Origin: Xanthostigma xanthostigma | Lineage: Eukaryota > Arthropoda > Insecta > Raphidioptera > Raphidiidae | Direction: 5' to 3' | Assembly: GCA_963575645.1 (NCBI GenBank) | Contig: OY754464.1 | Location: forward strand, 31,015,501-31,079,500 | DNA: 64,000 nucleotides | The notes under the pieces: model-generated | Databases searched by the model: none | What the model was told of the DNA's origin: nothing | What the model saw: the letters and a program-made list of their open reading frames with translations, nothing else | Part shown: positions 33,151-44,862 of the stretch, piece by piece | Layout of the letters: every line of letters begins with the position of its first letter | Numbering within the stretch: position 1 is the first letter of the stretch | Position numbers and translations under genes: made by a program

Positions 33151-33698
33151 CAAACATCTCAGGCTAAACGCATATACCTGCTCCGTTCCATCGTGAGTAA
33201 AAAAACATTTTTAGCAACACTATTTATTTAGAAACGCACTGAAACTAGAATTCAAAAATCCTGAATACGTCTCTGATATATCACGTGGTGCTATGCTACT
33301 GCCTGCACCCCGCTTCTTGTGACAGAAGATCTGCCCACAAGCTATCATTATGCGTCTTCTATATACTATTATTGTTTTGTGATCACCATCTATTCAACAA
33401 GCACTCGATGACGCCAAACTATAGGTATATGTGTTTGTATATGTGTTTGGAATAAATTAATTTTGTGAAAATTGGTTATTTTTCTTTCTTCCCTCCATAT
33501 AACGAAAATTCTTTATAACGAAAAAAATGTTCGGTCCCTTAAAATTCGTTATAAAGAGATTATACAGTACATTGAAAATTATTGTTAATTTGGTTGTTTT
33601 TCTTTCTTCACTCCATATAACGGTAACTCTCTATAACGATAAAAAATGCTCGGTCCCTTGAGTTTCGTTATAAAGAGTTTACACTGTTATTATCTTAG

Positions 33699-34279
33699 AT
33701 AATATTATTTTTCAGAGGATAAATATAGAGCAATAAAGATATATGCTGTTAAGCTATATTTTTAATCGCAACGTTTCGTTTTATATATTAAAACTTCCTC
33801 AGGCTTCAGTATCTATTTTCAAATCAACAGTATCTGTTAATTTGAAAATAGATACTCAAAATCTCAGTTGCTTATATGAAAATTTACTAAAAAAGCATAA
33901 AACTCTTAGGTAATTTATATACTAATAACAAGAGATGGCGTTATTAGTATGCTATGAAATTAATGCCAATAAATAGCTACCATTTGTCATTTTATTTTAA
34001 ATTTAAATTATCTGAATGTCTCCATAATAAATTATTAAAAAATTACATATTATAAATGAAATACATAATATTACCAATGCTAAGTTATTCTTTAAGGTAT
34101 TTATCATTTTTATTAATGTAATTTATTATATATGTATTTATTGTATTTTAATTTATATTATCTATTTTTTGTAGAGCCTGAGGAAGTTTTAATATATAAA
34201 ACGAAACGTTGCGATTAAAAATATAGCTTAACAGCATATATCTTTATTGATCTATTTATCCTCTGAAAAATAATATTAT
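33699..34279. mobile_element. Non-autonomous element with 105-bp TIRs
   Basis: ATAATATTATTTTTCAGAGG at 33699 and its complement at 34279 begin arms of about 105 bp, containing AAGATATATGCTGTTAAGCT, AATCGCAACGTTTCG and AACTTCCTCAGGCT. Inside is a hairpin AGTATCTATTTTCAAAT. It abuts the end of the pogo-like element. No coding. Confidence 0.85.
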
Positions 34280-35779
34280 AAAATTAATAGATCTGAAACA
34301 CATATAATATCTTAGATATTCAATTTGAATTGTCTATTCATTGAAATTAAAACCACACTTAATTACATCTCTTTAATGTGTTTTAAGTATTGCCACCGAT
34401 AAACTGTTGACCAATATAATGACCTTACTATATTATATTATTATGTCCTGGGTAATAAAACATCTCCATTTCAGATTAGTTAGCAAGCAATGTTTCTTAT
34501 TTATGGCTTTAGTTTATCCACGTGTTGTGTGAACGTACATAGAATTTTCTGTTCTAATAAAAGTTATCTTTTGAAAAGAGAATAATTACACGAGATGTAG
34601 TTATCTTTAATGGCTTTGTACAGGAAAACTACACTGAAAGATTTAAACCAGCGACTAGCAAGTTTTAATGAGCTTTCTAATTCAGCGAGCCCCGTCTATA
34701 GCAGGAATCAGAGATAATAAGCTTGCTTTCATGCTTAAAGTTTCGCTTTATTCTCCAAATCTCTGTTGGCAGTTTTTAAATAGCATGAAAATAGTTAATT
34801 GGGCAAAACATCGACTATACAGGGCTGAACTAATACTAGATTGCAAATCAAAGTGAAACTTTAATACTTGATTATTTCGTCTCAAGTAAGTTTGTGGAAT
34901 GTGACAAACGAAAAACTAACAAAATAATATTCATTTTCAAAGGGTCATGACCATGAATATTATTTGTTGCAAAATAGCTGTTTTTATGCCTGTATAGTGG
35001 TTTTAAAGTTATTTTTTTTCACACTAGTGCGCAAAGTGAAACAAATGTAATGCAATTTTACAAATTCAATAGTTAAATTGTTAGTTGTCCTTTAAATCGA
35101 AATTAGTGACAGAGAAGCGAAGTAGGCTTTGTCTTCGTAAATAGATGGTGATTTTATGTTCTTTTTAATTAGTTATTCCATCTGACTACTTTTAGATATA
35201 TTTATTTAAAACGTCAATGTAATTTGTATATGAAATAATACTATTTTAATTTTAATTCCAGAATCCCACACCATTTTTAATAAGGAACGAACAATTTTAT
35301 AATTTTTTGGGAAAAAGATTTCACAGTTTGATATATTGTTTTAAAAATATTTGTTAAATGAAGTACATTTTATAAAGTTTTTAAATGTAGACCAAATTAA
35401 TTTTAATTTTTTTTATTGTTGTAAAGCCATGATTTTTCTCTAAATGTTTTAAGGTTTACAAAACAAAAAATAAATATTTAAAATAGTATTTTAAATTTTA
35501 AGAATAGATTTATGGTTTAGATGTGTAAGGTATTATTGTTTGTTATAGGTCTTGAAATATTGCCGAAACGTTGGTCATTAAATACTGTTTTAGTGAATAA
35601 AAATTATTTTTTTAATTTTTTAGCCTTGTATCTCGTAAAACTTTACCATATCATTAAAAACTAGATGCCTTATTTAATTATAATTAAATAGTAGGTGTAT
35701 TAATCCCATTATTGTCAAGAAATTCATATCTTGTTTTGGTAGTTACAAATGACCTCTCGTCCATTTCAACGCTCTCAGT
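34280..35779. other. No gene recognised
   Basis: AT-rich. CCGAAACGTTGG at 35565-35580 matches the motif in the palindromic elements at 19420 and 34205. A small inverted pair AATAATATTCAT at 34922-34965 is noted. No coding evidence. Confidence 0.4.
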
Positions 35780-36240
35780 GTCTTATTATTTTAAGGTTAT
35801 TGTCATTGGAACTACGCATGTGTACGAAATTTCAACTCAATTGGTAAACAGGAAGTTGATGAACATTCAAAAGTGCGACTACTAAATGAAGCCAGCCGGT
35901 CGGCTAGTTTCCATAACATTGTATTGACATCGAAATTACACTATCAAAACGTGTGCAAAATTTAGACTCGATAAATAGCTGCAAGTGGATGAAAATTTAA
36001 AAGTGTAATAACAAACCCGTACGAAATCAGGTTGTTCAACTAATCACTATAATATTGTATTGTCATCGGAACTACATATTCGTGCAAAATTTCATGTCAG
36101 TCGGACAAACCCGGGCCGGTCGGTTAGTTTTCATAATATTGTATTGTCATCAGAACTAAACTACATAATGTTATGTGGGCAAAATTTCAACTCAATCGGT
36201 TAACGGGAAGTGGATGATAAATCGATCAAATAAATAAACA
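35780..36240. repeat. Degenerate tandem repeat, unit about 110-130 bp
   Basis: Four diverged units share CATAATATTGTATTGTCATC then GGAACTAC, GTGCAAAATTT and CAACTCAATCGGT then TAACGGGAAGTGGATGA. The pattern resembles widespread insect interspersed repeats of this type. Confidence 0.7.
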
Positions 36241-37369
36241 AAAAAAATAGGATCGTTGATTAACGTCTTATTAGAACTCTTCTGAAAAATTGGTCGATAA
36301 TTTTATTTATTAAAAAAATTAGGGGCCATCGTGGGACGCCTGGCAGATGTAAAAACATTATTTTAAGCTTGCCAAATGCAATTTTAAGTTACAAAGCCTA
36401 TGTACATTCCACCGACATTTCCTAAAGCCCTATAGATACCACAACTTTAAGGTATTTAATAAATTTCAGTAAGATGTCCCCGTCAACAAAAGTCATGTTA
36501 CAATTTAACGCATACACACATCAAGCGTTACGTGCTGTCATCTAATGAAATACTAGTAATTAAAAAACTAAACTAGAAACTAAATTTCGCCCTGTTATCT
36601 AGATGTAGCCTTTGAATTAAGCCATGTTTAATACAACGTCCCCTAAACGTGTCGCACCAATTGCACGGTCTTACTCCTAACAAAACGCGTCATTAGATAT
36701 TTCACATGAAAAACTAATTTATACGGAACGTGAAGTTGAATAAAATCATTTAAAAACAATTAGCTCCTAGGGCCTAATTCTACCATAAAACACTTAAATT
36801 GAATGATACCATTTGCAATTAAATAGAGAAATTAAAAAATTGACAATTAGTAATCAACTATACAAAAGCAAATTTCATTATTAATAAAGTTGGTATTTTT
36901 TTAAATTAAAAAAAAAATAATAAAATTCAATTGTTATTACATTTCATCAGTAAATAATTGACTAGAGAGATATGTAATTAAAACTGACCTGGGACAAAAG
37001 TTATTCATTTGACCGTTATATTATTTATGTCCCAATTGTGAAAAACGTCCGGAGGCAAGTCAATCGTTAATGTGGTAAAGGACTGAACTTTTGTGCTCTG
37101 CAGTCTATTATGAGGTTCTGTTCTGTAGACATATTACTGTATTCATAGTACGCGCAGTCTTCATTGGCTGTCTTTGTTGAGACCTACACAATTATATAAT
37201 ATTTTTTTCTTTTTCAATTTAATAATGGCTATAGTATTTAGGGAGTTGACGTGCAACAAAAACATGTCGCCGCAACTTTCTGCCGCCTGGTACATAAGCT
37301 ATTTAAGTAATTTAGAGCATTTTTTCTATGATATGATAATATATAGGCGGAATCTGTACACATTCTAAT
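36241..37369. other. No gene recognised
   Basis: AT-rich DNA. The start (36247-36306) matches the 30.9-kb palindrome edge in inverse. Confidence 0.4.
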
Positions 37370-37432
37370 GGTACAAAAATTGTTAAAATTTAAAAAAATT
37401 TCTGCCGTTTCGTTTTTAGGTTCTGTTATGAC

Positions 37433-38719
37433 TAGTGATGTGCCGGATCGTTAAAAATGCATATCCGCGGATACGGATCTGAATACGGATATTTGGTTTC
37501 AAGCTCTGCGCATACGGATACGGATCTTAACTTTCTTAGAGTACGAGGCGGTAAATATTGCACATCGACCTTTGGAAAGAGACTATCTGTTATGGGAAAA
37601 AATTATTGACCTCTTTAAGAGTTAACTCTCATAACAGATTGTCTCTTTCCAAAGATCGATGTGCAATATCTCATTATAAAGATAGTTTTTTAGTACCTTT
37701 GAGTTATGTATTGGTATGGTACTCACTACGATAAATGTTTGCAATATAAAGGTGCCAAATACGATTTTAAAAAATAAAAAATAATCTGAATGGAATTTAA
37801 CAGTTTTTCATTATTACCTAATCACCTAAATACAGTATGGTTTTTTAAAAACCGAACACCCTTTTATTTCTTAGAGGAAGGGTTTTCGAAAAAAAAGTTT
37901 CGGACAAAAGTTACAGGGAATCAAGGGGGAAGAACAGTGATGTAGTTTTTTTTTCGTTTGGTGGAGGTGTCTCCAAAATATCAAGGTCACCTACACTTTC
38001 TTAAATACAACCCTGTATTTTTTATCTAGGGTTATTGTTCTTTGGGTCAAAGAGATCAACTCTTGTACCAAACATTTTTGGATTTGATGCCATCGTGAAC
38101 CGCTGTTTGATTCTCAATTCATCCCGTTTCCTATTTTAGTGGATTGTGTGAGTCGGAAAAACTTTTTCAGGGGTTTTTCCGACTCATACAATCCACTAAA
38201 ATTCATCCCGTTTCCTATTTTAGTGGATTGTGTGAGTCGGAAAAACTTTTTCAGGGGTTTTTCCGACTCACACAATCCACTAAAATAGGAAACGGGATGA
38301 ATTGAGAATCAAACAGCGGTTCACGATGGCATCAAATCCAAAAATGTTTGGTACAAGAGTTGATCTCTTTGACCCAAAGAACAATAACCCTAGATAAAAA
38401 ATACAGGGTCGTATTTAAGAAAGTGTAGGTGACCTTGATATTTTGGAGACACCTCCACCAAACGAAAAAAAAACTACATCACTGTTCTTCCCCCTTGATT
38501 CCCTGTAACTTTTGTCCGAAACTTTTTTTTCGAAAACCCTTCCTCTAAGAAATAAAAGGGTGTTCGGTTTTTAAAAAACCATACTGTATATAAAATTTCA
38601 TCTATGAATTGAAAATTAATAAGGCAAAAGATCCGCCAAAAAACTAACGGATACGGATGCGGAACATCTTCTCCCTCGGATATCCGCGGATACGGATACG
38701 GATATCCGGCACATCACTA
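37433..38719. mobile_element. hAT-type element, 1287 bp
   Basis: Exact 8-bp duplication GTTATGAC at 37425-37432 and 38720-38727. Terminal inverted repeats TAGTGATGTGCCGGAT on both sides, with ATATCCGCGGATACGGAT subterminal repeats. Inside, a 40-bp inverted pair (GCACATCGA, GGAAAGAGAC) at 37555-37671 and a large palindrome at 37833-38586. No transposase. Confidence 0.9.
37833..38586. mobile_element. Long palindromic TA-flanked element nested in the hAT
   Basis: Ends CAGTATGGTTTTTTAAAAAC and complement, flanked by TA (37831-37832, 38587-38588). Arms of about 290 bp match almost perfectly. The centre holds two consecutive hairpins of the same sequence (GTGGATTGTGTGAGTCGGAA with TTTTTCAGGGG loop), joined by a repeated TTCATCCCGTTTCC. 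No coding. The CAGT start and TA flank suggest a Tc1/mariner- or pogo-mobilised element. Confidence 0.9.
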
Positions 38720-38778
38720 GTTATGACCAAGAAATACCAGCGGCAGAAATTTTTGACCAATTGTACCCTCCCCAACAA

Positions 38779-39050
38779 GAGCGTAGTTATAAAGAAGTAA
38801 AGGGGGTAATTACCCCCGCCCTCAAAACCATAAAATTCAAAAATAATAAATATTTACGAATATCTAACTAAAGAACAAAATTTAGACAAGATTGCAACAG
38901 CGTATTTTGTAACATAATTAGTTTGGGAGTTCATATTTTACTTCACACCTTTCTTCGTGAGTATTATTCTTGTTCGATATTTATAAAACAGAAAAAAATA
39001 TTGATTTTTTGGGTTATTCCCCCTCCCAACAAAAATTAATATCTACGCCC
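38779..39050. mobile_element. MITE with AGAGCGTAG ends
   Basis: AGAGCGTAGTTATAAAG with a following G-run at the left is answered by the complement of GGGCGTAGATATTAA and GGGAGGGGG at the right. Related to the 14765-14998 element in its terminal pattern. Confidence 0.55.
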
Positions 39051-39696
39051 TTGCTCTCTAAGCTATTCCTAAGAAAGTGGTCCAAGGATCTAGGATTTAT
39101 ATTCATAAATCCACATTCTTAAGAGTGGTTCTAAAACTTTAGTATTTTTCGTTTTTAGTGGTTATTTAAGGATAGGTTCATTTTTTTTTGACAGTTTTTT
39201 TTTCTTATTGATTCCGGCTAGGATTGCCCACTGCAGTACACACTGTATATTTATATGTGGTAAAGCACTGCTCAGAGTACTGATCCGCTTCATTGAGCGT
39301 ATTGTTAGACAGAAACCGAACTAACGTAACTACCGACGTATATATTCGTTGTCGTCGTCATATCGTCGATAGATGTGTATGTCCAAGCCGCTCATGTGAA
39401 AAATAAACCCCATTCAAGAATCGCTATACTCCCTTCGCTGAGATCGGCTATAATTTACTGCCGCTGATGTATCTTTCTCACTCATTTTTTAGTTCGTCTT
39501 CTTCCTTAAATTCTATTGCACTTCTGTTTAGAAAACTTGTTTACTTAACATTACTAAACATTTAACCGAAAACAAATGTAGCAAACATTTCGGAAAACCT
39601 ATTAAATTTGTTATCCGTTTTACCTAATCGCCTTTGGAAAATAACAGTTTAATGTTGCATTTAATAGTAAGTTGAAATATTTATTAATATAAAAAT
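39051..39696. other. No gene recognised
   Basis: AT-rich, no repeats matched and no coding frames. Confidence 0.4.
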
Positions 39697-40135
39697 TTAA
39701 TAATAATAATAATAATGTTTATTTGTTGCGCCATTATATAAAATGGATACAAAACGTCAGTAGAATTAAAACATGTTAAAATAATTATTAATCCGATAGC
39801 AAGTCATTTATAGAGTATGGAACTATATTAATTATGTATTGTTTCAGCTTTTTATCAAAATCTTTGGAATCTCTTATTGATTTTGGGACATTGTTATACA
39901 TTTTATAACCAAGATAGGTGCCACTCTTTTCAAAGAAAGTCGTGTTATGCTTTATGCTGTAATTCTTTGGGCGCGTATTATAAGTACTATTGTTTCTATT
40001 TTTGTTATCGACTGCAGCTATTTTGTGTATATAATTAAGCAAATCTATTGCATAAATTGCGTAATACGTTGGAATACCATTATTCTTAAAGATGTGTCGA
40101 CAAGTTTCTCTACGTTTTAAGTTTAAAACACGCGC
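39697..40135 (-). pseudogene. LINE ORF2 C-terminal fragment
   Basis: After an AAT tract (39700-39716) and the tail phrase TTTATTTGTTGCGCCATTA, the minus strand reads ETCRHIFKNNGIPT, LNYIHKIAAVDN, NTRPKNYS and GYKMYNNVPKSIRD, the C-terminal pattern of CR1/jockey-type LINE ORF2 (Cys-Arg-x-x-Phe-Lys, then His/Asn-x-x-NTR-K). It is 5'-truncated at about 40135 by loss of homology. The 3' UTR is shared with the copy at 40806, so both belong to one family. Confidence 0.75.
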
Positions 40136-40353
40136 TTAATAATTGTTAGATTAAACTTTGTGCACTTGTATCAAGTTGTGGCGAGAACAAATTAAGTGTT
40201 AACAATGATTATAACTCTTATTTGGTAATTCATATATGGAAGTACTTTATTTCATGACATTTGCAGTAGTAATGTCGTATGTGTTAAATGTTAATATACG
40301 AGTACCTACTAGAGCTGACAATACAAAATATACTTATAAGGACACCTGTCATC

Positions 40354-40752
40354 CAGTGTTGCCAGAACTTTTTTGTTTTGCGTACTAGATCAGGGTTGAA
40401 AAAAGTAGAACCACAAATGACCTTTTTTTTACAACCTGACTTAAATAATTTTGTTGTGTACACAATTGGAGAGCAAAAAAAAATAAACGAATGACCTTTT
40501 TTTAACAACCTAATTTCACATAATTTCACAAATATTGTCGTAGTTTTTTTTGGTAATTTCCCTTTTTTTGTTTGTTGTGGTGGGTGTCTGGACATTGGGT
40601 ATTAAAAAGTATTAGATTTTTCGTTTATTGTGGTGGGTGTGTGGACATTGGGTATTAAAAAGTACTAGATTTTTGCTTCAACGTACTAGCGTACAGAAAA
40701 TGACAAAAAAGTACTAGATCTGGTACAATTGTACTCTAGAGTGGCAACACTG
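40354..40752. mobile_element. hAT-type MITE, 399 bp
   Basis: Exact 8-bp duplication CTGTCATC at 40346-40353 and 40753-40760; inverted ends CAGTGTTGCCA. The interior has two tandem copies of a 55-bp unit (GTGGTGGGTGT, GGACATTGGGTATTAAAAAG) and two copies of AATGACCTTTTTTTA. No coding. Confidence 0.9.
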
Positions 40753-40805
40753 CTGTCATCGGATCTAGAGTCCAGTGCACTGAACATGCATTCGCTGAGG
40801 TGGTA

Positions 40806-41523
40806 TTAATAATAATAATAATAAATGTTTATTTGTTGCGCCATTAAAAAATGGATACAAAACGTCAGTAGGTACACAGTTAAAACATATTAAAGTAATT
40901 AATCCGATAACAAATAGTTAAAAATAGAATAGAATATAAATACTTAAATACTATTCTCAATCACTGATAAAAATCCTCAACTGAATAGCAACACTTGTCA
41001 ATAAGAACTTTTTTACATTCAATCTTGAAACGTTTGACACCAGAAATGTTTTTTATATTATCATTCAGATGGTTGAATAATTTTTGACCCATATAATTTG
41101 GTCCTCTCCTACTCAGTTCCAGTCTATGTTTAGGCATTCTTAAATCATTACCACATCTTGTTGGGTAATTATGAAAATTTTTATTGCAACAAATGTTGTT
41201 AAGATTTTTTTAATAGCTAGAAGGCATTCCAAAACATAGATGGATGGCAAAGTAAGTATCCTGTAGCTTGAAAAAATGGGTCTACACGAAACTGTTTGCT
41301 TAATTCCAAATATAATTCTGAGAATTCTCTTCTGCCAGATAAAAACATGTCTAGCAGGAGGCGAATTGCCCCAAAATATGACACCATACCTCAGTCTAGA
41401 GTAGACGTGAGCATAGTACACATCCAATAGAGTGTCAATACCAAGCACAGTTTTTAAATTTCTAAACAAGAAACATAAGGATCTTAATTTTTTGCGTCTT
41501 GTATTGTTAAGGGCAATCGCCAC
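40806..41523 (-). pseudogene. LINE ORF2 C-terminal fragment with frameshift
   Basis: An AAT tract at 40808-40824 tails the element. The minus strand reads YAHVYSRLRYGVIFWGNSP, QKRILRIIFGI, SCRPIFSSYRILTL and, after a frameshift near 41165-41215, LELSRRGPNYMGQKLFNHL and KVLIDKCCYSVEDFY before the stop. This is the region after the RT palm in CR1/jockey-type ORF2. It is 5'-truncated; the same 3' UTR as the 39.7-kb copy is present. Confidence 0.8.
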
Positions 41524-42149
41524 AAACTTAATAAAAGTGAACGATGCTTAATCGTGATTCATATTGCATTGTAGATATTAACGGTCGTTAAAATTGATAC
41601 GCATTATTTATCTGTCTATTCTGTTGTGAACCTATAGTAAACGGCGTAACGTGTAATATTTTTATAAAACGAACGCGAGGGCCACGCCGCGCGCATTCAG
41701 AACTGGCTTCATTCTTCCATCCCATCATGCCCAATCAGAGATTTAGGTAAACATAAAACATGACTGAACATATACACAATCGAGAAATCATACGAGCATA
41801 TATTTATGTACGTACAGATTGTCCCAATATTTCATGTCGTTTTAAGATACTTTGCGATCTCTAACTTACAAGATATTAATATTATACTTCCAGTCGTAGT
41901 GACAGAAAGAAACCGGAATTACGAAGCCTTAAGCTGCAAAAACACGGGTGGAGGTTGCTAACAGCATTGTGGAATTTAAATGTAGGTATTGTTATGTAAA
42001 AGATGTCCTTTAACAAAATAAACATTTTAACGACGTAATACATTCCTTAAAATGGTTACTTTTTTCAGTACATATTTTAAATATTGATATTTAATTTTAT
42101 TTTTTTATTCACGACGGAACGGAGAAGGCATATGCTTTTAGGTTGAGAA
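41524..42149. other. No gene recognised
   Basis: AT-rich apart from a brief CG-rich stretch at 41670-41700. No repeats matched in the window. Confidence 0.4.
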
Positions 42150-42320
42150 ATTGCTTGTTTGTGTGTGCACTCGAATGCTGCCAATTATTTCGAAAACGGT
42201 TCAATCGATTCAGATACGTTTTTCTGTAAAGGATTTGTAATTTATCTGCGATGGTTCTTAGATAGATGTTACGATGGTAACTCGCCAGGGGGCACTGCGC
42301 TGCAAAAAAAACGATGTTGC
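42150..42320 (+). repeat. Dispersed repeat family D, copy 2
   Basis: Inverse of 32975-33150. A 73-codon frame across it is explained by the repeat. Confidence 0.85.
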
Positions 42321-42419
42321 CAGTTATCTAAAAAATTGTACAGAAACGTATGCTGGCAATTAATGAAAATTTTATTCTAAAGAATTATAACTGCAATAAT
42401 ATTTTGCAAGAAATCTCTA

Positions 42420-42860
42420 AACAGTTTAAAATAAAATAAAAAACAAAATTAAAAATTTTGAAAACCACGACGGATATGTAAACGTTGTAATTGAAAAAGG
42501 ATCAAATAACATTTTAAAACCCTCCGACTAAAAATCCGAGGTAAGTAATCAAAGAAAATCCGTTGGTGACTGTCATCCGCTGCCCTGAAATGAACTAAAA
42601 TATTGCAATTTTAGAATAGGTAGGTATATGATGATTGAAATCACGTTGGGTACGTAAATAATTGTAGTCTTTAATTGATATTTCCTATTCTTAATTCAGG
42701 GCAGCGAATGGCAGCCCCTGGCGGATTTTCTTTGGTTACTTACCTCCTTTTAGTCAAAGGTTTTAAAATTTTATTTAATCCTTTTTCAATTACAACATTC
42801 ATATCCGTCGTGGGTTTTTTTAATATTTTTAATTTTGCTTTTTATTTTATTAAATACAAA
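42420..42860. mobile_element. Inverted-repeat element, arms about 165 bp
   Basis: Left arm 42420-42589 and right arm 42701-42860 are complementary with a few indels (CACGACGGATATG, GTTGTAATTGAAAAAGGAT, AGGTAAGTAA, CAAAGAAAATCCG, CGCTGCCCTGA). The 110-bp centre is unique. No TSD found. A 146-codon hydrophobic frame from 42675 begins inside the right arm and is not supported as a gene. Confidence 0.8.
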
Positions 42861-43760
42861 TATTTATTAAGTCTAATATCTGTACCAAAGTACATTAGAC
42901 AGACAAAAAAATGTGTATCACTTCACTTCTTTAGCAAATTTAATAATATGTTGTTAGTCAGTTTTTACTTGTTAACAGCAATAAATATTGTACGTCCGCG
43001 TCTATTTGACAAAATATCAGACGTACATTTTATCTTCTTTAATGGGTTTATTTTCGACATTAATCTAATACCGCTATTTTTGAGACCAAAATGTTTTTCC
43101 AACTCCCAAATATAACCCTCAAAATTGCCCTAATCGAACAATTGAAACATGCTTTGTGCGGTGGGAGATTCCAACGCGTGTACCTTGGTTAAAGCAGGGG
43201 GGGGGATATTTTGGTAGCGAATTTTAAAACCGGTGTGTACCCCCTCCCCTGATGTATATTCAACGGAATCACAGACAAGAGAAATATTCACTTCTATGGC
43301 AGATAATAGGTATGTTCCAACAAAATTTTTGGACGTTGCAAAAGGCACCAAAGCTATCAAAGACTCCGGCACACGTGTGCTTTATTTGAAAATAGAATAT
43401 GTGCCACTATTCTGTAAAGACTGACATCCGTGGGCTATTTCTGTTATTTCTTCTTACACAACTTCACATTACACATACACTCAAATTTTCAAGATGCACA
43501 TACTTGTGATATTCTTTGAATAGAAATGACTACTTGGTGAAATACTTGGATCAAACTGTCGTAGGTTCGAAACTCACCTCTGCTCAAGTATGTTTAATTT
43601 GATTTAATTAGGCGTCTATAATCTACAACAAATACAATTTTGAAGTGGAACTTCTTCTGGCACAGTAGGGTAAAATTGATTCATAATATTGAAAATGGAA
43701 CGAGCGTGTCACAATGTACGTATACCATATACTATAAAAATCGATTGTTGAACATTAAGC
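42861..43760. other. No gene; repeat fragments
   Basis: TAGGTATGTTCCAA at 43308 matches the ends at 8907 and 9601. A G-run at 43197-43205 and a tRNA-like GTCGTAGGTTCGAA at 43559-43573 are noted; the latter lacks a convincing D arm. Confidence 0.4.
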
Positions 43761-43845
43761 GAAGGTGGCGGCGAGGTAGAACAGCTAGGCAACTATTACG
43801 GGGCCGTAACCTAAAGGTCGTAGGTTCGATCCCGGCGGTCGGTCC
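43761..43845 (+). tRNA. tRNA-like SINE head
   Basis: GTAGAACAGCTAGGC serves as a weak A box, and GGTCGTAGGTTCGATCCCGG is a perfect B box and T arm. The anticodon region CCGTAACCTAAAGG is compatible with a tRNA-like fold. The 5' acceptor strand does not pair well, and AT-rich sequence follows directly, so this is a tRNA-derived element and not a gene. Confidence 0.55.
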
Positions 43846-44738
43846 CATTATTATTTTTATTTTGTTTTTATTTACAATTATACCAATGTTACTTCTGTAG
43901 TGTGTACTGTAACATACACCGTCTTTTTTTCGTATAGAAAAAAAATGCGTGGTGAAAATTAGATAATCCAAATTAGGTCTAAATTTTGATTGACAATCAA
44001 ATTTTAGTCTAATTTTTTTGGAACTAATTTTTAAAGAGCTTACAGCAAATTGCAATCTAGTAGATAAAATATTTTGATACCGTCTGTAAAATTTCAATTT
44101 TAGCACTTAGAAATATCAATTTATCATTTTTCAAATATTTATAGCAGTATATACTATGTTTATAAATGCAGACAATCTGTGTTTTGTTTTTCTACAATAT
44201 ATACATATTTGAGTAGAAAATTTCCACTTTATATTTTTTATGTTTTATTTCTGTGTGAAAAGATACGTAAATAAAAATGTTACGCGATTACTAAATAAAA
44301 TATTTTTATATGTATTTTTTCTGTGTATGTAAATAGCATGTCTTTTTTATTTGTATCGTAAAAAATCAAATGAAGAAAAAATGTGTCGTATTATTTGACA
44401 AAATATGTTTGAAAACAAATTTTTTCAGAATATTCTAAATTGAAATATTGAACACATATTTTTTCCTGAATAATTAATATAATAATTAGTCCATGCATTT
44501 TAATTAATTAGTACGAAAAAGGTTCTTTATGGTTGAAACGAAAGAGGTCCAGGAATGGATGCTCTATCATCGCGCTTATTAGACATATTTTCGAAACGAT
44601 GGATGTCTCGGAAGTTATTACATATATGTATTCATAAGTTTAGGATGCTGTACGTTTTTTCTCATTCAAAAGAGTAAATATATTATTACTAGAGACTGGA
44701 TTAATTACTATGAAAAAATATACCAGACTCTAGGACTT
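43846..44738. other. No gene recognised
   Basis: Very AT-rich, no conserved features. Confidence 0.4.
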
Positions 44739-44862
44739 CAGTAATACAAACTCACTGTTTTCTAGCCAATTAATTATTAAATAACTCAAGTTTATACTAT
44801 ATATTATAAACTTGAGTTATTTAATAATTAATTGGCTAGCAAACAGTGAGTTTGTATTACTG
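44739..44862. repeat. Palindrome, arms 58 bp
   Basis: CAGTAATACAAACTCACTG at the left and its complement at the right; arms differ by one or two bases and enclose an 8-base AT loop. Ends CAGT/ACTG resemble other palindromic elements here, but TA flanks are absent. Confidence 0.9.

Larger units (their letters stand above)
31544..33686 (+). mobile_element. pogo/Tigger-like element, 2.1 kb, carrying a THAP exon
   Basis: Left end CAGTGTAAACTCTTTATAAC, preceded by TA, is answered by its complement ending at 33686. Subterminal CGTTATA repeats and the phrases GTTGGTTTACCTTAAAACC and TACATTAATACCCTCTTTAT match 9075-9599 in inverse. The right end is duplicated (33474-33572 and 33596-33686). The interior is mostly non-coding but holds a THAP first exon at 31920-31999 and a transposase tail relic (SIQQALDDAKL) at about 33390. 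TA is not conserved at the right flank. Confidence 0.75.
37370..38767. mobile_element. Outer TIR element enclosing an hAT insertion
   Basis: GGTACAAAAATTG then AAATTTCTGCCG at 37370-37408 is answered by the complement at 38741-38767 (CGGCAGAAATTTTTG, CCAATTGTACC). The hAT element with its target duplication accounts for nearly all the interior, so the outer element was a MITE of about 100 bp. Confidence 0.6.

Noticed and set aside
42675-43115. 146-codon hydrophobic frame
   Set aside because: It begins inside the arm of an inverted repeat, has very AT-rich codons and no motif; membrane-like appearance follows from T-richness.
43535-43590. Another tRNA-like element
   Set aside because: Only a B-box-like GGTTCGAAACTC is visible; no D arm or acceptor pairing.
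43640-43900. 86-codon frame across the tRNA-like sequence
   Set aside because: The tRNA-derived sequence explains the GC-rich part; no protein motif is present.
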